A stretch of DNA of 5,014 nt, taken from contig DATFLZ010000157.1 in assembly GCA_035267205.1 (NCBI GenBank), positions 1-5,014 of the forward strand, given 5' to 3'. Below the pieces are notes generated by a model, which searched no databases, was not told the origin of the DNA, and saw only the letters and a list, made by a program, of their open reading frames with translations. This document shows, in pieces, positions 1 to 5,014 of this stretch. The stretch comes from CAXMST01 sp035267205 (GTDB lineage: Bacteria > Actinomycetota > Thermoleophilia > Solirubrobacterales > 70-9). Each line of letters begins with the position of its first letter. The first letter of the stretch is position 1. Position numbers and translations under genes: made by a program.

Positions 1-61
1 GGGTGTGGAGCAGGCCCGCAACCGAGCCCCAGAAGATCGCGCGCGCGCCGGGCAGCTTCAT
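1..61 (-). CDS. Partial CDS (5' end only), probable membrane-anchored family-2 glycosyltransferase
   Basis: An ATG on the minus strand at 61-59 overlaps the TGA of the upstream GT4 gene (60-58) as ATGA, the classic translational-coupling arrangement, and the frame stays open to the window edge. The 20 visible residues read MKLPGARAIFWGSVAGLLHT: a short basic start followed by a hydrophobic stretch (residues about 8-18). In my knowledge of the family, many actinobacterial GT2 enzymes begin with just such a membrane segment, in the pattern F-W-x-S-x-x-L-L-x-x-T, followed by H/Y-x-G-Y-P. That assignment is inference from a very short piece; other membrane proteins could start this way. No clear Shine-Dalgarno sequence precedes the ATG, so it probably depends on ribosomes finishing the GT4 gene. 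The context, immediately downstream of a glycosyltransferase in a polysaccharide locus, supports the call. Confidence 0.55.
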   Translation of the reverse strand, partial: MKLPGARAIFWGSVAGLLHT

Positions 62-1227
62 CGGCTCTGATTATCGGGGGCCGGGCGCGCGGGGGCCATC
101 AGCGACTCGTAGAGCTCGAGGGTCCGGGCCGCGATCGAGTCCCAGCCGTAGGGCCCCTCGATCGCCTTCCGGGCCGCGGCCGAGAGCCGCTCCCGCTCGG
201 CCGGATCGGCGACCAGGTCGGTCAGCGCCGCAGCCAGCGCTCCCGGATCGGCAGGGGGCACGAGCCGGGCGGCGCCTTGATCCCGGCCGACCTCGGAGAA
301 GCCGCCGACGTCGCCGAGCACCATCGGCTTCCCGAACGCCAGGCCGGCGTACAGGACGCCCGACTGCTCGATCTCCCGGTACGGGAGCGCGAGGACGTCG
401 GCGCGCCGCAGCAGGGGCGGGACCTCCGGGTCGGAGATGAAGCGTGGGACGAAGCGCACCGTGCCGGGCGCCCGCGCCGCGAGCTCGCGCAGCGGCTCGA
501 TCGGCATCCTCGGCATTCCCGCGATCCACAGCTCCGCCCCCTCGGCCGCCGGGCCGAGGCGCGCGAACGCCTCGAGCAGGGTGTCGATCCCCTTGTACGG
601 ACGCAGCAGCCCGAAGAAGAGAACGACCGGGGCGCCCTCGGGGGCGGCGGCGAGCTCGGCGGGCAGCGGCTCCTCCGCCGGCAGCTCCGTCAGGTAGTCG
701 AGCGGCCCGTGCGGGATCACGTGCACCCGGCTCGGATCGAGCCCGACGTCATCCCGCAGCCGACGGGCACCGTGCTCGGTGTGGCTCACCACCGCGTCGA
801 ACTCCGAGAGGAAGCGCCGTTGCGCGGCGAGCCCCCTGCGGTCCGGCGGCTTCGGCAGCGGGTAGTGCAGGGTGAGCAGGCGGGGGTGGCCCGAGGCGCG
901 GACCAGGAAGCGATCGATTCGGGGAAGGGTCACCCACTGCCAGTGCGTGACGTCGGCCTCGCGGCCGGCCCTCCGGCCCTCGCGCAGGATCTGCGCGGGA
1001 TGCTCGAGCGCCTTCAGGGGCAGCCTGCGACGCGACTGGAGCCCGGCCGCGGTCGACCGCCGGTAGAACGGCTCGCGCACGCGGTAGCCCTCGGCTTTCG
1101 GGACGGGGCCGTAGAGGAACCGGCTCGTGACGAGCTCGACGTCGGCGCCCGCACGCGCCAGGGCGGCCGCCAGGGAGCGGTCGTACGGTGGCGTGAACGC
1201 CGAGGGATCGACAAGCGAGACGCGCAT
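58..1227 (-). CDS. Glycosyltransferase family 4 (GT-B fold)
   Basis: A 389-residue protein, the usual length for a GT4 retaining glycosyltransferase; it likely transfers a sugar from a nucleotide donor to a lipid-linked or growing glycan at the cytoplasmic face. The N-terminal acceptor domain begins directly with a beta strand (MRVSLVDPSAFTPPYDRSLA), followed by HWQW (95-98), a strand ending in HYPLP (121-125) and the hinge-like IPHGP (171-175). The C-terminal donor domain opens with VLFFGLLRPYKGIDTLLEA (202-220), containing the family's G-x-x-x-x-x-K-G signature, then LWIAGMP (233-239), ADVLALPYR (276-284), EQSGVLYAGLAFGKPMV (287-303) and GDVGG (305-309). The usual second Glu of the E-x7-E motif (in LEAMA-x-G-P) is replaced by Ala294, as in a QSG-type subset of GT4 enzymes. 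The start is well fixed: upstream in frame there is no start codon before a stop at 1257-1255. No Shine-Dalgarno sequence is visible. The start overlaps that of the divergent GT2 gene. The donor sugar is unknown. Confidence 0.93.
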   Translation of the reverse strand: MRVSLVDPSAFTPPYDRSLAAALARAGADVELVTSRFLYGPVPKAEGYRVREPFYRRSTAAGLQSRRRLPLKALEHPAQILREGRRAGREADVTHWQWVTLPRIDRFLVRASGHPRLLTLHYPLPKPPDRRGLAAQRRFLSEFDAVVSHTEHGARRLRDDVGLDPSRVHVIPHGPLDYLTELPAEEPLPAELAAAPEGAPVVLFFGLLRPYKGIDTLLEAFARLGPAAEGAELWIAGMPRMPIEPLRELAARAPGTVRFVPRFISDPEVPPLLRRADVLALPYREIEQSGVLYAGLAFGKPMVLGDVGGFSEVGRDQGAARLVPPADPGALAAALTDLVADPAERERLSAAARKAIEGPYGWDSIAARTLELYESLMAPARPAPDNQSR

Positions 1228-1228
1228 G
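1225..1228. other. Overlapping head-to-head start codons (CATG)
   Basis: The palindrome CATG holds the ATG of the plus-strand GT2 gene (1226-1228) and, read on the other strand, the ATG of the minus-strand GT4 gene (1227-1225). There is thus no intergenic region between two divergent genes. The GT4 start has no alternative further upstream. If GT2 instead starts at GTG 1244, the gap is only 16 bp, still too short for two promoters and leaders. Confidence 0.8.
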
Positions 1229-2185
1229 GGCGACGATTCTGGCGTGAAGCTCTCCTACTGCGTCGTCAACACCAACGGCCGCGAGTACCTTCGTGCGTGC
1301 CTCGGCGCGATCTCAGCGCACCATCCGGCGGGCGTCGAGCACGAGATCCTGGTGCTCGACAACGCCTCCAGCGACGGTTCGCCGGAGCTGCTCGAGGAGC
1401 TCGGCGCCGAGCTCGAGGGGCTCCGGACGATCGCCTTGGAGCGGCCCGACGGGAAGGCGGCGAACGACACCCGCCTGCTGCGGGAGGCGCGTGGCGAGTA
1501 CTGCCTGCTCCTCAACGAGGACTCCGAGGTCCAGGCGAACGCGGCCGCCGCACTGATTCGCGCCTTGGACGTCGATCCGCGTGCGGGCGCGGCTGGCGCG
1601 CAGCTGCTCAGCCCGGCCGGCGAGCCGCAACCCTGTGCCTGGCGGCTGCCCGGGGTCGGGACCGCGGTCGCCCAGGCGCTCTTCTTGCACCGCCCGCTCG
1701 TTACCCAGAGCGGCGGATACGAGACCCGGCTCGTCGGCTGGGCGCAGTCGGCCGCGATGCTCGTCCGCCGCGAGGCCGCGGCGGAGATCGGCTGGCTGGA
1801 TCCCGCCTTCTTCGTCTACTCGGACGAGACCGACTTCTGCAAGCGCCTGGGCGACGCCGGCTGGCACACCCTCTACGTCCCCTCGGCCCGGGCGGTCCAC
1901 CACGAACAGCTTTCGACAGATCGCGACTCAGGGCGCTACCGGATCGTCGAGTTCCACCGCAACCGCGACCTCTACATGCGCAAGCACCACGGCCGAGGCG
2001 CGGCGGCTGCGGTCCGGGCGCTGACCGCATTCTCCTACCTGCCGAGGGCGTTCGCGGCCCTGCTGCTGCCCGGACACGAGCCAGACTGGTACCTTGCCCA
2101 TGCAAGCCAGGCACTGCGCCCACGGGGCGACGGCGTCAGAGAGCGAGTGCTTGCGCCCGGTAGGACCTCAGCGCACGACGCTTGA
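1226..2185 (+). CDS. Glycosyltransferase family 2, rhamnosyltransferase (WbbL)-like
   Basis: A 319-residue inverting GT-A enzyme of the COG1216/WbbL type, expected to add a sugar, often rhamnose in this group, to a lipid-linked glycan at the cytoplasmic face. The catalytic domain fills most of the protein: SYCVVNTNGREYL (10-22), VLDNASSDGS (43-52, nucleotide-binding Asp45), LERPDGKAAND (71-81), and GEYCLLLNEDSEV (90-102), where NED (97-99) holds the metal-binding DXD position. Next come GWAQSAAMLVRRE (171-183), then FFVYSDETDFCKRLGDAGW (195-213) with the acidic DETD in place of the common ED-x-D, and HH at 225-226. The tail HASQALRP (292-299) also matches this group. The ATG at 1226 was chosen because it precedes the first strand by few residues; GTG 1244 (VKLSYC...) is a credible alternative. 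An in-frame ATG at 1127 would add low-complexity residues antisense to GT4 and is unlikely. No good Shine-Dalgarno sequence precedes either start, so a leaderless transcript is possible. Confidence 0.92.
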   Translation: MGDDSGVKLSYCVVNTNGREYLRACLGAISAHHPAGVEHEILVLDNASSDGSPELLEELGAELEGLRTIALERPDGKAANDTRLLREARGEYCLLLNEDSEVQANAAAALIRALDVDPRAGAAGAQLLSPAGEPQPCAWRLPGVGTAVAQALFLHRPLVTQSGGYETRLVGWAQSAAMLVRREAAAEIGWLDPAFFVYSDETDFCKRLGDAGWHTLYVPSARAVHHEQLSTDRDSGRYRIVEFHRNRDLYMRKHHGRGAAAAVRALTAFSYLPRAFAALLLPGHEPDWYLAHASQALRPRGDGVRERVLAPGRTSAHDA

Positions 2186-2228
2186 ACGACGCCGAACCGG
2201 GTAGTGCCCCGTAACTCCGTCAACCACC

Positions 2229-2235
2229 AGAGGAG
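2229..2235 (+). promoter_or_regulatory. Ribosome binding site of the methyltransferase gene
   Basis: AGAGGAG lies 7 bases before the ATG at 2243 and is the best Shine-Dalgarno match in the window. It decides the start: an upstream in-frame GTG at 2204 would add 13 residues rich in Arg and Asn, with no ribosome site of its own. The 57-bp gap 2186-2242 that contains it is the only real intergenic space here and shows no convincing terminator. A TTGAAC at 2182-2187 resembles a -35 box, but no -10 box follows at a proper distance. Confidence 0.8.
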
Positions 2236-2242
2236 ACGACCG

Positions 2243-3022
2243 ATGCGCGATAGCGCGCCCACACAGACCATTGCCATATCCCTCCCCGGCCCAGATGCCA
2301 CGGGCCACGACCAGGACGAAGAGTGGTGTGAGGTGACGATCGACGGCAATCGGCGACGGATCCGCTTTCACGACTACGACGAGATCTTTGCCATCCCGGG
2401 CCTGTACGAGCGGCTCTTCTACGAGGAGCTCCGTTGCTCCTCGCCGCGCGTCGTCCGCGAGATGCTCGAGGCCCATCTCGAGTCGTCCGGGGACGACCCC
2501 GAGCCGCCTCGCGTGCTCGACGTCGGTGCGGGAAACGGCATCGTCGCGGAGGAGCTGGAGAAGCTCGGCGCTGAGACGCTGGTCGGAATCGACATCCTGG
2601 AGGAGGCGAAGGAGGCCGCGGAGCGCGACCGCCCGGGTCTCTACGACGAGTACCACGTCGCCGACCTGACGGCGCTTCCCGACGAGGTCGATGCGGCCCT
2701 CGAGGACGTCCGCTTCAACTGCATGACCACTGTCGCCGCGCTCGGCTATGCCGACATGCCACCCGCCGCGTTCGCGGGCGCCTTCTCCTACCTCGAGGAG
2801 GGCGGCCTGCTCGGCATCAGCATCAAGTCCGAGTTCGTCGGCGACGAGGACGACCCCAGCGGCTTCTCCCGCATGGTCGGCGCAGCGGTCGAGGACGGGA
2901 CGCTCGAGGAGGTCGAGAAGCGCCGCTTCGTGCATCGCCTCTCCGCCGCCGGCGAGCCGATCCACTACACCGCGATGGTCGCGGTCAAGCGCGGCGAGCT
3001 CCCGGAGGTCGTGGCGGCCTGA
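2243..3022 (+). CDS. Class I SAM-dependent methyltransferase
   Basis: A soluble 259-residue protein with a Rossmann-type SAM-binding domain. Motif I is VLDVGAGNGIVAEEL (91-105); the acidic end of strand 2 is GIDIL (115-119, Asp117, expected to bind the SAM ribose); YHVADL (137-142) corresponds to motif II/III. A GGLLGISIKSEF strand (187-198) and a C-terminal HYTAMVAVKR strand (241-250) complete the fold. About 85 residues precede the SAM domain: an acidic, probably flexible start (1-30), then RRRIRFHDYDEIFAIPGLYE (37-56), which may form a substrate lid. The arrangement, with the GLYDEYH and A-F-x-x-x-x-x-Y-L-x-x-G-G-L segments, recalls METTL27/COG4976-like methyltransferases; this is from memory and not certain. 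Its place behind a GT2 gene suggests O-methylation of a sugar or chain end, but the substrate cannot be read. It is probably co-transcribed with GT2 but has its own strong ribosome site. Its stop abuts that of the convergent flippase gene. Confidence 0.87.
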   Translation: MRDSAPTQTIAISLPGPDATGHDQDEEWCEVTIDGNRRRIRFHDYDEIFAIPGLYERLFYEELRCSSPRVVREMLEAHLESSGDDPEPPRVLDVGAGNGIVAEELEKLGAETLVGIDILEEAKEAAERDRPGLYDEYHVADLTALPDEVDAALEDVRFNCMTTVAALGYADMPPAAFAGAFSYLEEGGLLGISIKSEFVGDEDDPSGFSRMVGAAVEDGTLEEVEKRRFVHRLSAAGEPIHYTAMVAVKRGELPEVVAA

Positions 3023-3025
3023 TCA
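3020..3025. other. Abutting convergent stop codons (TGATCA palindrome)
   Basis: TGA at 3020-3022 ends the plus-strand methyltransferase, and the TGA read on the minus strand from 3025 to 3023 ends the flippase. The two coding regions touch with no base between or shared. No terminator hairpin can fit between them, so transcripts from each side must end inside, or run antisense through, the opposing gene. Confidence 0.9.
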
Positions 3026-4564
3026 GTACGAGCGGCGGTCCTCGTCGCGCAGCTCGGCCTCGAGCGTCTCGCCGCCGGGCTCGGTGTCCCCCGCCTCCTC
3101 CGCGCGCTCACGGAGCTCGGCAATTCGCCGCCTGACCTCGCTCGGGCGGGCGAGCCCGCGCACCGTCTCCCGCTCGGGGCCGCTGAGGGCGCCAAAGTAG
3201 AGGATGACCGGATAGACGGCCCAGAGAGCGGCGCGGCTGAGTAGGCCGTCCGCTCCGTCGGTCGGCAGCCACTCGTTCCCGATCGCGACCAGGACCGTGC
3301 CCGAGGCCGCGATCAGCGCGAGCCTGCCCCACTGCCAGGGAACCGGGAACAGTCGCTGCGTGAAGACGAGCATCAGGACCAGGGCGATCCCGTAGGAGAT
3401 CACCAGCGCGACTCCCGCCCCGAGGATGCCGAGCTCGGGCACGAGCCAGAGATTGAGGCCGACGTTGGCGCCCAGCGCGGCCAGGGTCGCGGGGAAGTTG
3501 AACTCGGTCCGCCCGGTACGGCCGAGGACGACCAGCAGCGCGAGGTAGACGCCGTACAGCGCCGCGCCGAGCGCCAGCGGACCGATCGCCTCATACGCCG
3601 GGAAGAAGTCGGGGGCGGCGAGGAGGCGCACGATCCACCGTGCCTCCAGCCACATCGCGCTCACGATCAGCGCCGAGAGCGCGACGAACGCGGTCAGCAC
3701 GACCGAGTACACGCGCCGCGCCTCCTCGTCATCGACGATCGAGTACGCGAGCGGCGGCCAGGCGAGCTGGAAGCCCCGGACGAACACCTGGATCACCTGG
3801 CTGAACTTGAACGCCAGCGCATAGAGGCCCACGGCCGCGGCGTCGATCGCGCGGACGATGATGATCCGGTCGACGAAGATGAGCGAGTAGAGGGAGAGCT
3901 CGGCCGGCATCGTCGGGAGGCCGAAGCGGAGCATGCGTCGCATCAGATCCCGCTCCCAGATCAGGCTGAGGCGCCGGCGCTCGCTGACGATCAGCCAGGC
4001 GACGAACGGGATCGCCGATGCGTAGCTGCCGAGCAGGAGGCCGCGGGCGCCCTCGTCGAACCCCGCGATCAGAAGCAGCGTCAGCGGGATCGCCGCGAGC
4101 ACGTTGGCGAAGGTGAAGAAGAAGTAGGCCTTGGCCCGCTCGTCGAGGCGGTAGAGCGTGACCATGTACTCGTAGAGGGTCAACAGCCACAGGCCGCCGA
4201 TCGCGATTCGCACCAGGCCGGGCTCGCTCTTCAGCGCCTCGGCGATCGGGTCGGCGAACGGGAGCAGCAGCAGGGCTCCCGCCGTGCTCGCCCAGAAGAC
4301 CGCGGCAAACCCGTTGGCGACGACCTTGGAGCCCGACTCACCGGGCAGGTAGTAGAAGCGCAGCAACGCCTCGATCACCCCGAAGCGGACGACGATGCTC
4401 GCGGCAACCACCGCCCCGAACAGCACCTCGGCCTGCCCGTACTCGGTCGGATCGAGGATCGCGGTGTAGACCGGGAGCAGAAGGACCGCGATCGCCTTCG
4501 AGAAGACGCTGGAAGCGGTGTACGCGACCCCCGTCGTCGCCAGCCGCCGCAGATAGCTGAGCAT
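3023..4564 (-). CDS. Wzx-like polysaccharide flippase (MVF/MATE superfamily)
   Basis: A 513-residue integral membrane protein, close to the usual 420-500 of polysaccharide flippases plus a tail. It likely flips a lipid-linked oligosaccharide from the cytoplasmic to the outer face of the membrane. The N-terminus is typical of the family: the first helix at about 11-35 (SSVFSKAIAVLLLPVYTAIL), followed by the conserved D-P-T-E-Y-G-Q (38-44). I count about 12-14 hydrophobic segments by eye, including roughly 82-103, 116-136, 147-167, 176-193, 222-250, 285-304, 325-347, 357-376, 379-401, 413-430 and 441-461. The repeat-like second half starts with FGLPTMPAELSLY (214-226), followed by DRIII (232-236) and VGLYALAFKF (245-254), all typical of Wzx proteins. 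After the last helix comes a highly charged tail of about 50 residues (464-513) with a short possible coiled coil at 474-491. It starts 10 bp after the ligase-like gene ends, so the two are very likely co-transcribed. Confidence 0.92.
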   Translation of the reverse strand: MLSYLRRLATTGVAYTASSVFSKAIAVLLLPVYTAILDPTEYGQAEVLFGAVVAASIVVRFGVIEALLRFYYLPGESGSKVVANGFAAVFWASTAGALLLLPFADPIAEALKSEPGLVRIAIGGLWLLTLYEYMVTLYRLDERAKAYFFFTFANVLAAIPLTLLLIAGFDEGARGLLLGSYASAIPFVAWLIVSERRRLSLIWERDLMRRMLRFGLPTMPAELSLYSLIFVDRIIIVRAIDAAAVGLYALAFKFSQVIQVFVRGFQLAWPPLAYSIVDDEEARRVYSVVLTAFVALSALIVSAMWLEARWIVRLLAAPDFFPAYEAIGPLALGAALYGVYLALLVVLGRTGRTEFNFPATLAALGANVGLNLWLVPELGILGAGVALVISYGIALVLMLVFTQRLFPVPWQWGRLALIAASGTVLVAIGNEWLPTDGADGLLSRAALWAVYPVILYFGALSGPERETVRGLARPSEVRRRIAELRERAEEAGDTEPGGETLEAELRDEDRRSY

Positions 4565-4567
4565 GGT

Positions 4568-4577
4568 CCTCGCCTCA
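4568..4577 (-). promoter_or_regulatory. Ribosome binding site of the flippase gene, overlapping the upstream stop
   Basis: Read on the minus strand the junction is TGAGGCGAGGACCATG. The upstream gene's TGA (4577-4575) is merged into a GAGG that sits 8 bases before the flippase ATG at 4564; a second GAGG is only 3 bases away and too close to be optimal. Stop codon and ribosome site sharing bases suggests termination-reinitiation coupling of ligase-like gene and flippase. Confidence 0.7.
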
Positions 4578-5014
4578 GGCCGCTTCCGGCCGCGGCTGCC
4601 CGGCCTTGACGATCGAGCCCGCCACGGCCAGCGCGAGCAGAGCCCAGGTGATCGGATCCGTGAAGAAGGCCGCGTAGCCGAGGCTGTGGACCAGCATCCC
4701 CGCGTACACGGCCAGCAGCGTGGCCATGAGCGGGCGCCGGGTCGGCCGCAGCCCGACGCCCGCGCGGCTCCAGAGCGCCAGTCCCGCGACGACGATCAAC
4801 GCCAGGTAGACGACCAGGCCGATGGCCCCTTGCTCGGCGGCGAAAGTGACCGGCTCGGTGTGGCTCTCGACCGCGATTCCGTCCCCCCCTCCGAACCGGC
4901 CCTCGAACTCGGTCGCGAACGTCCCGGGCCCGTATCCGGTCAGCGGCCGGTCGGCGGCGATCTCGACCCCACCGCTGACGAGCCCGGTGCGCCCGGTCGT
5001 CTCCGCCGTCAGGC
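4575..5014 (-). CDS. Partial CDS (3' end), O-antigen ligase/polymerase-like membrane protein (Wzy_C/WaaL family)
   Basis: The minus-strand frame is open from the window's right edge to TGA 4577-4575, giving 145 residues; the start lies outside. The first part is extracytoplasmic-loop-like and carries family hallmarks: an Arg-led helix (GRTGLVSGGVEIAADRP, 7-23), then GYGPGTF (26-32, the G-x-G-x-G/x-F signature), and ESHTEP (49-54) with the conserved His51 followed by AAEQGAIGL (58-66), matching the H-N-x-x-L...E-x-G-x-x-G-L pattern of O-antigen ligases and bacterial polymerases. Hydrophobic segments follow at about 63-82, 95-115 and 118-135, and the protein ends in a short polar tail. Such proteins transfer or polymerise lipid-linked glycans on the outer face of the membrane. 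Whether it is a ligase, a Wzy polymerase or a transferase of glycan to protein cannot be decided from this fragment. A TTG at 4799 lies inside the membrane region and is not the start. The flippase follows 10 bp downstream. Confidence 0.85.
   Translation of the reverse strand, partial: LTAETTGRTGLVSGGVEIAADRPLTGYGPGTFATEFEGRFGGGDGIAVESHTEPVTFAAEQGAIGLVVYLALIVVAGLALWSRAGVGLRPTRRPLMATLLAVYAGMLVHSLGYAAFFTDPITWALLALAVAGSIVKAGQPRPEAA

Noticed and set aside
38..48. Alternating CG run (11 nt) in codons 5-8 of the left-edge gene, possible slippage tract for phase variation
   Set aside because: It is short and ordinary for this base composition, and encodes a plausible Ala-Arg-Ala stretch; there is no sign of contingency-locus behaviour.
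1184..1189. TACGGT as a -10 box for the GT2 gene
   Set aside because: It fits the loose TANNNT pattern, but no -35 element is found at the right distance and such hexamers are common; it cannot be supported by sequence alone.
1127..1225. N-terminal extension of GT2 from an ATG at 1127
   Set aside because: It would add 33 low-complexity residues entirely antisense to the conserved N-terminus of GT4, and the family fold starts only after 1244.
2093..2106. Perfect hairpin CTTGC-CCAT-GCAAG
   Set aside because: The 5-bp stem lies inside the GT2 coding region with no T-run after it; it is expected by chance.
277..2163. Very long plus-strand open frame (628 codons) crossing the GT4 and GT2 genes
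   Set aside because: It runs antisense to GT4 and then out of frame through GT2. Its translation is low-complexity Arg/Ala/Gly-rich without domains, a normal by-product of high GC content.
2168..2965. Long minus-strand open frame opposite the methyltransferase (265 codons)
   Set aside because: It is antisense to a gene with clear motifs and a strong ribosome site, has no recognisable domain, and reflects codon bias of the plus-strand gene.
4575..4799. Short 74-residue membrane protein starting at TTG 4799
   Set aside because: The same frame continues open to the window edge and carries ligase-family motifs upstream, so this is only the C-terminal part of a larger gene.

Overview
The window is very GC-rich (about 70% by eye), with G/C-dominated third codon positions and almost no noncoding DNA. 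Together with the protein style this suggests a high-GC actinomycete, plausibly of the Thermoleophilia/Solirubrobacterales type. That placement is inference; no phylogenetic marker gene is present. The content is one piece of a cell-surface or exported polysaccharide locus: three glycosyltransferases (one only as a 5' stub), a SAM-dependent methyltransferase, a Wzx-like flippase and the C-terminal part of an O-antigen ligase/polymerase-like membrane protein.

Layout: positions 1-1227 lie on the minus strand and hold a GT4 glycosyltransferase (58-1227), followed through an ATGA overlap by the first 20 codons of another gene (61 down to 1), probably a membrane-anchored family-2 glycosyltransferase. 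Positions 1226-3022 are a plus-strand block: a GT2 rhamnosyltransferase-like enzyme (1226-2185), a 57-bp gap with a strong ribosome binding site, then a class I methyltransferase (2243-3022). Positions 3023-5014 return to the minus strand: an O-antigen ligase-like gene that enters from beyond the right edge (4575-5014) and then a flippase (3023-4564), separated by 10 bp.

The genes fit a Wzx/Wzy-type pathway. Glycosyltransferases build an oligosaccharide on a lipid carrier at the inner face of the membrane, the methyltransferase may decorate a sugar or cap a chain, the flippase moves the lipid-linked unit outward, and the ligase/polymerase-like protein joins or transfers it outside. The assignments rest on motifs; the sugars and acceptors cannot be read from the sequence.

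The most notable structure is the packing of the plus-strand block. On its left the two divergent genes share the palindrome CATG as overlapping start codons. On its right the two convergent genes share the palindrome TGATCA as abutting stop codons. Promoters and terminators at these junctions must therefore lie inside coding sequence. I saw no RNA genes, CRISPR array, insertion sequence or long repeat, and nothing that clearly amounts to a new biological system.
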